Source of the DNA: Hevea brasiliensis
Lineage: Eukaryota; Streptophyta; Magnoliopsida; Malpighiales; Euphorbiaceae
Assembly (NCBI RefSeq): GCF_030052815.1
Contig: NC_079501.1
Location: forward strand, 88,454,296 to 88,518,295
Direction: 5' to 3'
Length of the DNA: 64,000 bases
The stretch's first letter is position 1, and the number at the start of each line of letters is the position of its first letter. The notes beneath the pieces are model-generated. The model had not been told where the DNA came from. It saw only the letters and a program-made list of their open reading frames with translations, and made no database searches. Position numbers and translations under genes: made by a program. This document shows positions 44,397 to 56,559 of the stretch, in pieces.

Positions 44397-44898
44397 AATG
44401 GCCATCAATGACCTTTTATTATTATTATTATGAAAAGTAATATGTGATAAATAATATTTTTACATAAATGAATTTATAAAAAAATAATATAAATAATTTT
44501 TAAATATTATATTTAATTATAAAATGTCTTAATTTTTAAAAATTAAATTTTAAAGATAATAATAATTTAAATCATAAATATTATGGTAGTATTATAAATA
44601 ATAATGATAATTAAAAGAGGAATAAAAAATTAAATAATAATTAATATTTATAAAGTAATATAAATAATTTTTAAATATTATATTTAATTATAAAATATCT
44701 TAATTTTTAAATTTAAATTTAAAAAAATAATAATTTAAATAATAAATATTAAGGTAGTATTGTAAATAATAATGATAAGTAAAAGAGAAATATAAAAATT
44801 AAATAATAATTAGTATAAAGGAGAATATTTATGACTAATTATGATATTATAAATTAATAATTAATTTTTTTTTATAAATTAATGGCCCTTAATGTACT

Positions 44899-44961
<63 letters not shown>

Positions 44962-45354
44962 CATCATCATTAAGAGTAACATGTAGTAAATAATATTTTT
45001 ATATAAATAAATTTATAAAAAAATAATATAAACAATTTTTAAATATTACATTTAATCATAAAAGGTCTTAATTTTTAAAAATCAAATTAAAAAAATAATA
45101 ATTTAAATCATAAATGTTAAGATAGTATCGTAAATAATAATGATAATGAAAAGAGAAATAAAAAAAATTAAATAATAAGTAGCATTTATAAAACAATATA
45201 AATAATTTTTAAATATTGAATTTCACTACAAAATGTCTTAATTTTTAAAAATTAAATTTTAAAAGAAATAATAATTTAAATTACAAATACTAAGATAGTA
45301 TCGTAAATAATAATGATAATTAAAAGAAAAAAATAATAATAATTAGTGTAAAGA
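44397..45354. repeat. AT-rich tandem repeat array with period about 172 bases
   Basis: Four related units begin near 44483, 44655, 45022 and 45194. Each has (a)tataaa(t/c)aatttttaaatatt, then tcttaatttttaaa, then aataataatttaaat, and ends aataataatgata. Units come in two pairs, each pair preceded by a ttaatggcc stretch and a (TTA)n run (44415-44430; 44905-44970). This makes a short higher-order repeat. The RTE LINE at 45355 is inserted at its right edge. Confidence 0.75.
44905..44970. repeat. (TTA)n microsatellite
   Basis: About 20 TTA units followed by three tca units. It is placed at the start of the second pair of 172-base units. Confidence 0.95.
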
Positions 45355-48300
45355 AACTCCGCCTAAGTAGTTTGTACTTAGCCAGTCATAAGTCCGGATA
45401 AAGGAGGAAGGTTATGGTAGGTGACAACCAGTGTAAAAATTTCCTCACACCTTATGATGTAGATTCAAATAATATAAACGTTGGGGCGTCCTCTACTTAC
45501 GATGCGCTACATCGAAGCCCGGGTGCAGTGAGAAATATGCAAGGGTGTAGGGCGTTCACCGAAAGCAACACACCATGCCAGTGCCCGAGTGTGGTGTTAA
45601 GTGAGCAAGGGTTTCCACATCATGGACGGGTGTAAGTAAACAAGTTAGTCCATAGGATAGCTAGTAGAATAGATAGTGGAACAGAACACAAGATAGACAT
45701 AGAAAATAATAGAACATATCATAGAAGGAGACCAATTAGGAAATAATGAGATAGGAGGAGGATCAAGGTTGGTACTTGGAATATTGGATCACTTATAGGA
45801 AAATTAATGGAGCTTGTGGATACATTGGAAAGGAGAAGGGTGAATATTGCTTGCATTCAGGAGACTAAATGGGTAGCAGAGAAAAGCAAAGAAGTGGATA
45901 ATTCAGGATACAAACTGTGGTTTACCGAAAAGGAGATAAATAAGAACGGAGTGGGCATAATCATAGACAGTACATTAAAACACGCTGTAATAGCTGTGAA
46001 AAGAGTAGGAGATAGAATTATACTAGTAAAGCTAGTATTATAAGGAAAAGCAATAAATGTAGTTAGTACTTATGTCCTACAAATAGGAATAGAAAGTGAG
46101 AGTAAACAAAAGTTTTGGGAAGATATGGATGATTGAATGCAAAGCATACCAAAAGAAGAGAATGTTTTCATTGGTGGAGATTTGAATGGACATGTAGGAA
46201 GTGATAGGCAAGGTTATGAGAATGTTCATGGAGGTTTTGGTTTTGGCAGTCGAAATGAGGAGGGAAAAAATATCCTGGATTTTGCTATAGCATACGATCT
46301 AATACTAGCAAATACTTACTTTATAAAAAGAGAGTCACATTTAGTGACTTTCAAAAGTAGGCAACATAGAAGCCAAATCGACTTCCTCTTAACCAGGAAG
46401 ACAAATAGAGCTCTATGCAAGGATTGAAAGGTCATTCCAGGAGAGGCTTTAACAAGTCAACATCGGTTAGTGGTCTTGGATGTCAAGTTTAGGAATAATT
46501 CAAGTAAGGTCAAAAGAAATAGTGTAGCTCGAACAAAGTGGTGGGAGTTCAAAGGAGTAAAGCAAGTGAAGTTCAAAAATGAACTTCTTGAGTTTGAAGC
46601 ATGAAAGCTAGATATGGAGGCCAATGATATGTGGATACAGATGGCATCAAAGATTAGAGAAGTAGCTAGAAAAGTACTTGGAGAGTCTAAAGGACATGGA
46701 CCTCCCTCAAAAGAGAGATGGTGGTGGAATGAGGAAGTACAAAAGGCAGTGAAGATAAAAAGGGAATGGTATAAGAAATTACCTAAATTTGATAATAATG
46801 AGGCATATGAACAATACAAAATATCAAAGAAAGACGCAAAAAATGCAGTTAGTCAAGCAAGAGCACAGGCCTTTGAAAAGTTATATGAGAAACTTGGAAC
46901 TAAATAAGGAGAGAAAGATATTTATAGATTAGCAAGGAGGAGAGAAAGGAAATGTCAATATCTCAATCAATTTAGGTGCATTAAGGATAAAGAAGGAAAA
47001 GTGTTGGTGAAAGATGAAGACATTAAAGAAAGATGGAGAAATTATTTCAATGATCTCTTTAATAATAGTCAAAATGGTAATAGCGTGAATATAGACTATA
47101 GAACAATAGAAAAGAATATAAATTATACTAGAAGGATTAGATCATTAGAAGTAGGGGAAGCACTTAAGAGAATGAAAGTGGGTAAAGCCTGTGGACCCAA
47201 TGGAATACCAATTGAAGTGTGAAAGTATTTGGGAGATATGAGAGTGGCATGGTTAACTAAATTATTTAATAAGATTCTAAACTAAAAAAAAAATGCCTGA
47301 TGAATGGAGGAGGAGTATTTTAGTACCTATTTTTAAAAATAAGGGAGATATATAGAGTTGCTCGAACTATATGGGAATTAAACTCATGAGCCATACTATG
47401 AAGTTGTGGGAGAGAGTTGTGGAGCATCGACTACGTCATGATACTTCTATCTCTCTCAATCAATTTGGCTTCATGCCCGGTCGTTCAACTATGGAAGTGA
47501 TCTTTCTCATTAGAAGCTTGATGGAGAAATATAGAGATATGAAGAAAGATCTACACATAGTTTTTTATTGATTTGGAGAAGGCTTATGATAGTATTCCAA
47601 GAGATGTGTTATGGAGTGTGTTAGAATAAAAGAGGGTATCTATTAGGTACATACAAGTGTTGAAAGATATGTATGAAGGAGCAACTACTATTGTGCTCAT
47701 AGTGGGAGGGGACACAAGAGATTTTTCAATCTCAATTGGATTACACCAATGATTAGCTATAAGCCCTTACCTTTTTACATTAGTTTTAGATGAATTGAAG
47801 AAACATATACAAGAGAGTATTCCTTGGAGCATGATGTTTGCGAATGATATTGTTCTGATAAATGAGACGCTAGAAGGAGTCAATAGAAAGCTAGAGCTTT
47901 GGAAAAGTACTTTAGAGTCAAAGGGCTTTAAGTTAAGTAGAACAAAGACAGAATACATGCATTGCAAGTTCTGTGAAGGCCAAACTGGTGATAAGGAAGG
48001 GGTTAGTTCTGATAGAGCGGTACTGTCCCAAAGTAATCACTTTAAATATCTTGGCTTAGTCCTTCAAGTAGATGGGGGATGTGAGGAGGATGTTAGTCAT
48101 AAGATTAAAGTCGGATGGTTGAAGTGAAGACGTGCCATGGGTGTTTTATGTGATCGCAAGATTCCCAATAAGTTGAAAGGAAAATTTTACCGTACAGCCA
48201 TACGACCGACTATGTTATATGGTAGTGAGTGTTGGGCACTGAAGGAGTCAAATGCATCTAAGATAAGAGTTGCAGAGATGAGAATATTAAGGTGGATGAG

Positions 48301-48640
48301 TAGCCATACTAGACTAGATAAAGTCCATAATGAGAGTATTAGAGAAAAGGTAGGAGTGGTGCCAATTGAGGATAAGTTGAGAGAAGGGAGATTAAGGTGG
48401 TTTGGTCATGTGAAGCGTAGATATACAGAGGCTCTAGTTAGACAAGTAAAGCACATTAGGTTAGAGGATAGAAAGAAAAAAAGGGGTAGACCTAAATTGA
48501 ATTGGAGGAGAGTAGTACAACATGACCTAGAAGCATTACACATTTATGAGGATTTAATCCAAAATCGTTTAGAGTGGAGAAAGCGAATCCATATAGCCGA
48601 CCCCAATTTTTTTGGATAAAGACTTAGTTGAGTTGAGTTG
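45355..48640 (+). mobile_element. Full-length RTE-type LINE, copy 1 (mutated)
   Basis: A 3286-base non-LTR element flanked by the 17-bp duplication aataattagtgtaaaga (45338-45354, 48641-48657). The leader starts ctccgcctaagtag. The open frame begins at the ATG at 45414 and continues, with stops and shifts, through an AP-type endonuclease (45807-46430; motifs IQETKW, GGDLNGH) and a reverse transcriptase (47160-48120), to a C-terminal region with LRWFGHVKRR (48390-48420). It ends in a short ttgag tandem tail instead of poly-A, characteristic of the RTE clade. In-frame stops and shifts are spread through the frame, for example TAA at 46041 and TGA at 47221. The RT catalytic box reads FAND instead of FADD (47843-47845). 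It is not active. Confidence 0.88.
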
Positions 48641-48657
48641 AATAATTAGTGTAAAGA

Positions 48658-49048
48658 CTAGTATTTATGAAAGGTGACATGTAGCAATTTTTTCAATAAA
48701 AGTGCCATATGTCATTTCCTAGAGAATATCTCTTTACTTAATATATAGATATATAGATTTTATGTATAATAGTGCTATAAATTAGTGTGAAAGTATTCTT
48801 AAAAACTTTAGGTTACAATATTTATGCACTTAACTATATGCTTATTGATAATTCTTATTAATGACATGTTTTCAATTTTTAATGGGAAATAAGGCATACT
48901 ATTAAAGACTAAATTTATTGTAGTATAATTAGGTTAATTCAATCATGCTATTAATTAGTCTTTAATTTTTATATTTATAAATAATGCTAGTCATATGAAA
49001 AATATTTTCTAAAAAAATATTTTTCATAAAAATATTTTTTATTATTTG
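48658..49048. other. Spacer between LINE copies
   Basis: AT-rich sequence. Its first bases continue the repeat array interrupted by LINE copy 1. Nothing else was recognised. Confidence 0.5.
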
Positions 49049-50821
49049 ATTGTAATGTTAAAGAAAGATGAAGAAATTATTTCAATGATCTCTTTAATAA
49101 TAGTCAAAATGGTAATAGTGTGAATATGGACTACAAAGCAATAGAAAAGAATATGAATTATACTAGAAGGATTAGATTTTTAGAAGTAAATGAAGCACTT
49201 AAGAAAATAAAAATGGGTAAAGCCTGTGGACCCGATAGAATACCAATTGAAGTGTGGAAGTGTTTGGGAGATATGGGAGTGGCATGGTTAACTAAATTGT
49301 TTAATAAGATTCTAACTTAACTCAACTCAACTCAATTAAACCTTTATCCCAAAAATTTGTGTTCGGCTATATGGATTCACTTTTTCTACTCTAAACGATT
49401 TTTGGTTAAATCCTCATAAATGTGTAATGCTTCTGGGTCATGTTGTATTACTCTCATCCAAGTCAATTTAGGTCTACCCCTTTTTTTCTTTCTATCCTCT
49501 AACTAATGTGCTCTACTTTTCTAACTGGAGCCTCCGTATGTCTATGCTTCACATGACCAAACCACCTCAATCTCCATTCTCTCAACTTATCCTCAATTGG
49601 CACCACTCCTACCTTTTCTCTAATACTCCCATTACGGACTTTATCTAGTCTAGTATGGCCACTCATCCACCTTAACATTCTCATCTCTGCAACTTTTATC
49701 ATAGACGCATACGACTCCTTCAGTATCCAACACTCACTACCATATAACATAGTCGGTTGTATGGCTGTATGGTAAAATTTTCCTTTCAACTTATTGGGAA
49801 TCTTGCAATCACATAAAACTTCCGTGCTACGTCTCTACTTCAACCATCCGGCTTTAATCCTATGACTAATATCCTCCTCACATCCCCCATCTACTTGAAG
49901 GACTCAGCCAAGATATTTAAAGTGATTACTTTGGGACAGTACCACTCCATCCAAACTAACTCCTTCCCTATCACCAGTTTGGCCTTCCCTGAACTTGCAA
50001 TGCATGTATTCTGTCTTCGTTCTACTTAACTTAAAGCCCTTTGACTCTACAATACTTCTCCAAAGCTCTAACTTTCTATTGACTCCTTTTCGCGTCTCAT
50101 CTATCAGAAAAATATCATCTGCAAACATCATGCACCAAGAAATACTCTCTTGTATATATTTCATTAATTCATCTAAAACTAATGTAAAAAGGTAAGGGCT
50201 TATAGCTGATCCTTGGTGTAATCCAATTGAGATCGGAAAATCTCTTGTGTCCCCTTCCACTGTGTGCACAATAGTAATTGCTCTTTCATACAAAACTTTT
50301 AACACTTGTATGTACCTAATAGATACTCTCTTTTGTTCTAACAAACTCCATAAGACATCTCTTGGACACTATCATAAGCCTTCTCCAAATCAATAAAAAA
50401 CCATGTGTAGATCTTTCTTCACATCTCCATATTTCTCCATCAAGCTTCTAATGAGAAAGATCGCTTCCATAGTTGAACGACCGGGTATGAAGTCAAATTG
50501 ATTGAGAGAGATAGAAGTATCATGACATAGTCGAAGTCAAATTGATTGAGAGAGATAGAAGTATCATGACATAGTTGATGCTCCGCAACTCTCTCTCACA
50601 ACTTCATAGTATGGCTCATGAGTTTAATTCCCCTATAGTTCGAGCAACTCTGTGTGTCTCCTTTATTTTTAAAAATAGGTACTAAAATACTCCTCCTCCA
50701 TTCATCAGGCATTTTCTTTGAGTTTAGAATCTTATTAAATTATTTAGTTAACCATGCTACTCTCATATCTCCCAAACACTTCCATACTTCAATTGGTATT
50801 TCATTGGGTTCACAGGCTTTA

Positions 50822-52577
50822 TGTCACGACCCAACCTATGGGCCGGACCGGCACTAGGACCTGGGCCGGCTTAAAGCCCCCGAGGCCCGTAGTAAGCCTA
50901 ACTGTTCATTAACCCAACTCTAAAGCCCATTTGGGCCTAATATCAAGAAAATAAACGGACAGAGTCCGGCCATAAAATGGACTTTCCAACGGGGAGTTTT
51001 CGACTCACCCGACCTGTAAACACAATAAATAATCCATTGGGGAGCTCAGCTCACCCTCCACATACTCATCAACATAATAATAAATGGGAGCTCAGCTCCC
51101 TCATCCAATCCATCAAAACAGACTTTAAATATTAAGTTTACAGGTCCAACATGAATATAATATTACAGACCAAATTCAAATAATTGCTGCTAACACATGC
51201 GGAAATTCTAGGAGTAAATAAAATTACACAATTATTGATAAACACCTGCGAAGGAGAAAAGCAGGTTAACCCAGAACAAAATATCCTCCTGTGGCCTGTA
51301 AAAATTTTTGAACAGGAGTGAGCGTTCGACTCAGAGAGAAATATCAATCTTAACTATAATCTCTATAACTATCTGAAACTAATGCAATCCTGTAGAGTGA
51401 AATGCAACATTTACATCATATTCACATCATAGCATCAAAAAGGTAATTTGGAGCACTCACACACCCTGTAGTATCAATCATAACATATGGGAGCTGATCC
51501 CCTATACAGCTCTCTTAAATCCAACCTGGTGCCAGCGAATTACTCAAGCTCGGACTTCCACTTAATAACCAAATCGAGGGTCCCAGCGAATTACTCAAGC
51601 CGTGACTACCCCTCGAAGGATCGGGTCCCAGCGAATTACTCAAGCCGTGGATCGCCTGGCCCTATCCATAGTCCACACCACATCACACGCACGCCAACGC
51701 ACGCACACTGCTCCAAATTACCACAACAACATCCATGGCACATCAACAGTTATGAATGCAACATAAATCGTGCCTAGAGTTTAACTACATAAATATATGC
51801 ATATAAGTGATGCATGGGCATGCTAAACATATAATAATATTGAAATTACAATTAAAATTAATATTTTACTCACAAACTTGACGACAAATTACTGTGGTAC
51901 TGGCGGAGGAAGAAGGTCATCGGCCACACTGACAATTACATTACATATATTTAATAAATTTGACTCAATACAACAAAGAAAAAGATCAAGTACGTCCTAA
52001 GTCGTGTTTAAAATCCGCAGTCTCACCTATACCTAGGACCTACCCAACCTGCAAAAGGGCTAAAAACGCACTTCTATATTCACAATCCATATATCAACAG
52101 TTCAATCATATCACTCAGCCCCTCCTGGGCCCATCAAATCAATCATCCATCACAACACGCAAAATTTCAATTTAGTCCTTATTATTGATCATTTTTGCAA
52201 AAACTGCCCAAACAAGCTCTAAAAATTATAAAACTTTGCCCCGCGGTCCTTAGCAATATTACTAAGCTATTGCAAAAAGAATCGTAATTTTCTAAGCTAC
52301 CACGAATATTTTATGGATTTTTAATCCTATTTAAGCACTAGAAAATTACGAAAAAAACAAGGTTCGGGTTTACCTTTGCCGATTCCGACTTCGGGAACGC
52401 GCTCGGGATGCCTGACAATCGTGGGGTAGCCAAAACCTCGATCCAATTCTGAGACTTTTCCGGTAGCTAGTCTGTCTGGCCGGAAATTCACAGATCCGGA
52501 CAACTGTCAAATTTTCGCGAATTGAGGATACCTACACGAAGCCCCATAATAATATATAAAAAATCAGGGGTGTTACA
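50822..52577 (-). repeat. 3' LTR of element 3
   Basis: 1756 bases. Lacks the roughly 900-base front part (G-box and CT/GC-rich block) present in the LTRs of element 1 and the solo LTR. Instead, TGTAACACCCCTGA is followed within about 35 bases by sequence equal to element 1 from about 6830. It carries three ccagcgaattactcaagc motifs at 51532, 51583 and 51628. Confidence 0.93.
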
Positions 52578-52590
52578 TTCTTCCTCTTAC
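52578..52590 (-). other. Polypurine tract of element 3
   Basis: gtaagaggaagaa on the minus strand, next to the 3' LTR. Confidence 0.75.
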
Positions 52591-52639
52591 GTAAAAATTC
52601 GTCCTCGAATTTTACACAAGGCGTAATAAAGTACATGAT

Positions 52640-55600
52640 TACACATTGAATGATAAGGGTACTTGCTACGCATGTCCCGTTCTGACTCCCAGGTGCACTC
52701 TTTCACTGACTGGCTCCTCCACAAAACCTTAACCATAGGGATCTGTTTTGATTTTAGCTGTCTCACTTGGTAGTCCACTATGGCTACAGGTTGCTCCTCA
52801 AATGTCAAGTTCTCCTTTAGTTCTATTACATCCGACTGTAGTACATGAGAAGGATCGGGAATGTATTTCCTGAGCATGGAGATGTGAAACATGGGATGAA
52901 CGTGAGAAAGGTTGGGTGGTAACTCAAACCGGTAGGCAATCGCCCAACTCTATCAGTAACCTCAAAAGGTCCAATATACCGAGCTGCCAACTTGCCCTTC
53001 TTTCCAAATCTCACGACTCCCTTCATTGGAGAAACCTTCAGGAATACATAGTCGCCCACTGCAAACTCCACATCCCTCTGTCTGGGGTCTGCATAACTCT
53101 TCTGCCTACTGAAAGTCGCTTTTGCTCCTCGATTAAAGGAACTACCTCAAGTGTACCGCACTAGGTCTACATCATGCACCTTCGCTTCCCCATTTCTGTC
53201 CAAACACAGAGGAGACCTACACTTTCTTCCATATAATGCCTCATAGGGTGCCATCCCTATGCTGGAGTGATAACTGTTGTTGTAGGCAAACTCCACCAAA
53301 GCTAGCTGCTCATCCCATTGACCTCCAAAATCCAAGACACTCATGCGAAGCATGTCTTCCAGTGTTTGGATTGTCCTTCGGATCGCCTGCCTGTCTGAGG
53401 GTGGAAAGCCGCATCAAGTTCAATCAGTGTGCCAAGTGCCTCCTGCAACTTTCTCCAAAACCGAGAAGTGAATCGGGCCCTCTCGCCGATATTATGGAAG
53501 CCGAACTCCATGCAATCGACTATTTCTCGAATGTAGAGCCGCATACCGTGCCACGTAATATGTAGTCTTCACGGGTAAGAAGTGAGCTGATTTGGTCAAG
53601 CGGTCTACAATTACCCATATCGAATCATATCCTCGCGTGGTACGAGGCAACCCACCACAAAATCCATAGTGATCATTTCCCACTTCCATTCCGGGATAGG
53701 AGCTCTTGCAGCTTCCCCGACGGTCTCAGTGTTCAAACTTCACCTTCTGACAAGTCAAGCACTTGGACACAAAGTCTGCTATGTCCCTCTTCATGCCATT
53801 CCACCAATAGCTATCTTTCACATCATGGTACATCTTGGTGGAACCTGGGTGGACACTGTACAGTGTGTAGTGTGCCTCTCGCATGATTTCATTCCTGAGG
53901 TTGTCCACATCGGGCACACATATCCTAGAACCTTGCACTAGGGCGCCATCATTGGCAAATCCAAACTCACCACCTTCACCTTGCTGTACTCTTTCTATGA
54001 TCTTCATCAATTGTTGGTCTCTGTGCTGGGAAACTCTAACTCTGTCCCTCAAGTCTGGCCTCACTGAAAAGTGAGCCAACAATACCCCCTCATCTGAAAG
54101 ATCTAGGATTAAACCTTGATCCAACAACTCATGTACCTCCTGAATCAATGGTCTCTTCTCTACTGAAATGTGCGCCAAACTGCCAGAAGATTTTCTGCTC
54201 AAGGCATCTGCCACAACATTGGCCTTTCCAGGGTGGTACTGGATGGTGCAATCATAGTCTTTCAGAAGCTCCATCCATCTCCTCTGTCTCAAGTTCAAAT
54301 CCCTCTGTTGGAAGATGTACTTCAAACTCTTATGGTCGGTGTATATCTCGCACACTTCACCATACAGGTAGTGTCTCCAGATTTTAAGTGCAAAGACTAC
54401 AGCCGCCATTTCTAAATCATGGGTGGGGTAGTTCTGCTCATGCCTCTTCAGCTGCCTTGAAGCATAAGCCGCTACATTTCCATTCTGCATCAAAACACAC
54501 CCTAGGCCAACTCTAGAGGCGTCACAATACACGGCGTATCCTTCACCGCTCATAGGTAGTGTCAACACAGGGGCAGTGGTTAGACACTCCTTAAGCTTCT
54601 GGAAACTCACCTCACAGTCATCTGTCCAAATGAATGGAACATTCTTCCTGGTCAACTTAGTTAGGGGAGCCGCTATCCTGGAGAAATCTTGTACAAAACG
54701 CCTATAGTAGCCAGCTAAGCCCAGAAAACTTCGCACCTCAGTGACTGTTGTAGGCCTAAGCCAATCGATTCTGACTTCAATTTTCTTAGGATCCACTTGA
54801 ATGCCGTCACTAGAAACCACGTGTCCCAAGAATGAGATGCTTTCTAGCCAAAATTCACATTTTGAAAATTTGGCATATAGCTGGTGCTCCCTCAACGTCT
54901 GCAACACCATCCTCAAGTGCCACACGTGTTCTTCCTCGGTCCGAGAGTACACCAAAATGTCATCTATGAATACGATGACAAAACGGTCCAAAAATGGCTT
55001 GAACACCCTGTTCATCAAGTCCATGAAGGCTGCTGGTGCATTAGTGAGTCCAAAAGACATCACCAAGAACTCATAATGACCATACCTTGTCCTGAAAGCC
55101 GTTTTGGACACGTCCTCATCCCTGATTCTCAACTGATGGTAGCCTGATCGTAGGTCTATCTTGGAAAAGAATCTAGCTCCTTGGAGCTGATCAAACAAAT
55201 CATCGATCCGAGGAAGTGGATACTTGTTCTTCACAGTCACCTTGTTCAGCTGTCTATAGTCAATGCACAACCTCAATGACCCATCCTTCTTTCTAACAAA
55301 TAGAACAGGAGCACCCCAGGGTGAAGTGCTCGGACGTACGAAACCCTTGTCCAAAAGCTCCTGTAGTTGCTCCTTCAGCTCTTTCAATTCTGCTGGTGCC
55401 ATCCTGTAAGGTGGCATGGATATGGGGTTTGTACCCGGCACAACATCAATACAAAACTCTATTTCCCTTCCTGGTGGCAACCCTGGAAGCTCCTCAGGGA
55501 AGACATCCATAAATTCTCTGACAACAGGAACATTTTCCATGCTGACACCTTCTACAGATGTATCTCTCACCAATGCCAAATACCCTTGGCATCCACGCCT

Positions 55601-56543
55601 CAACATTTTTCTGGCACTAATTGCTGACACCAAGTTATATGGAGCTACGCTCCTGTCACCATCAAAGCTAAACTCTTCCACACCAGGTATGTGGAAATAC
55701 ACCTTTTTGTCCCTGCAGTCTAAAGTGGCATAGTGAGTTGCCAACCAATCCATCCCCAAAATTACATCAAAGTCCATTACTGGTAGAGGGACCAAGTCTG
55801 CTGGGAGGATCTTTCCATCCACTACTACTGTGCTACCCGGAAAAATCATATCTACATCTATGTTGTCGCTAAGTGGGGTAGCTACTGACAAAGGGCACTC
55901 TAAAGTTGTAGGGTTTCTACCCAACCTCATGGCAAACACAGGGGAGACAAATGAGTGCGTAGCACCCGGATCTATCAAAACACGAGCCTCATAAGAACAG
56001 ACCAGAAGAATACCTGCCACAACTGCATTTGAAGCTTGAGCATCCTGGTGGGTCAGGGTGAAAACTCGAGCTTGACCCCTACCCTGAGTGGCAGAACCCT
56101 GATACTGACTTCTACCTCCTGATCTGCCTCCAAATCCACGTCCCCCTTGTCCTCGGCCTCATGGCCATCGAATCGATCGCCATGTTGGAAGTACCCGAAT
56201 ACAACTGGCGAGGAACATTTGCAATGTAACCTGTGACCCCATCGTGGCTCACGAACATGGGGCATTCCCTAGCAAAGTGACCCGTTGGCCACACTGAAGC
56301 ATACTCGACCCCATCAAACAAGGTCCTGAATGTCCTCTTCCACATCTGTGCACACGGTGCAAAGAGGATCTGAACTGCACCAATCTGCTGATTTCGAATC
56401 GTGACCACCGCTGGATCCGCACTGGTCCAGATCCTCGTGGTCTGTGTCTAAAACCACTTCTCTTGCTCCTACCCTTTCCTCTGTAATTACCCTGGCCACC
56501 ACTGTCCGGAGTACCCATGGAAGGGACACCTGAGGAACCCTCT
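52640..56543 (-). pseudogene. gag remnant and pol of element 3
   Basis: The central frame 56020-53726 is open for 764 codons. It covers protease ([10 protein letters not shown]), reverse transcriptase (FIDD box), RNase H (with TDHKSL kept) and the start of integrase ([20 protein letters not shown]). Downstream, the integrase core and chromodomain-like end are spread over several frames (53689-52587) by clustered 1-2 base indels. The second core aspartate region is altered. Upstream, only the tail of gag is left: the primer site is followed almost at once by sequence equal to element 1 from about 9570. The zinc knuckle is broken by small deletions. Confidence 0.88.
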
Positions 56544-56555
56544 GCTCTGATACCA
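56544..56555 (-). other. Primer binding site of element 3
   Basis: Minus-strand tggtatcagagc, four bases inside the 5' LTR, as in element 1. Confidence 0.9.
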
Positions 56556-56559
56556 CATT

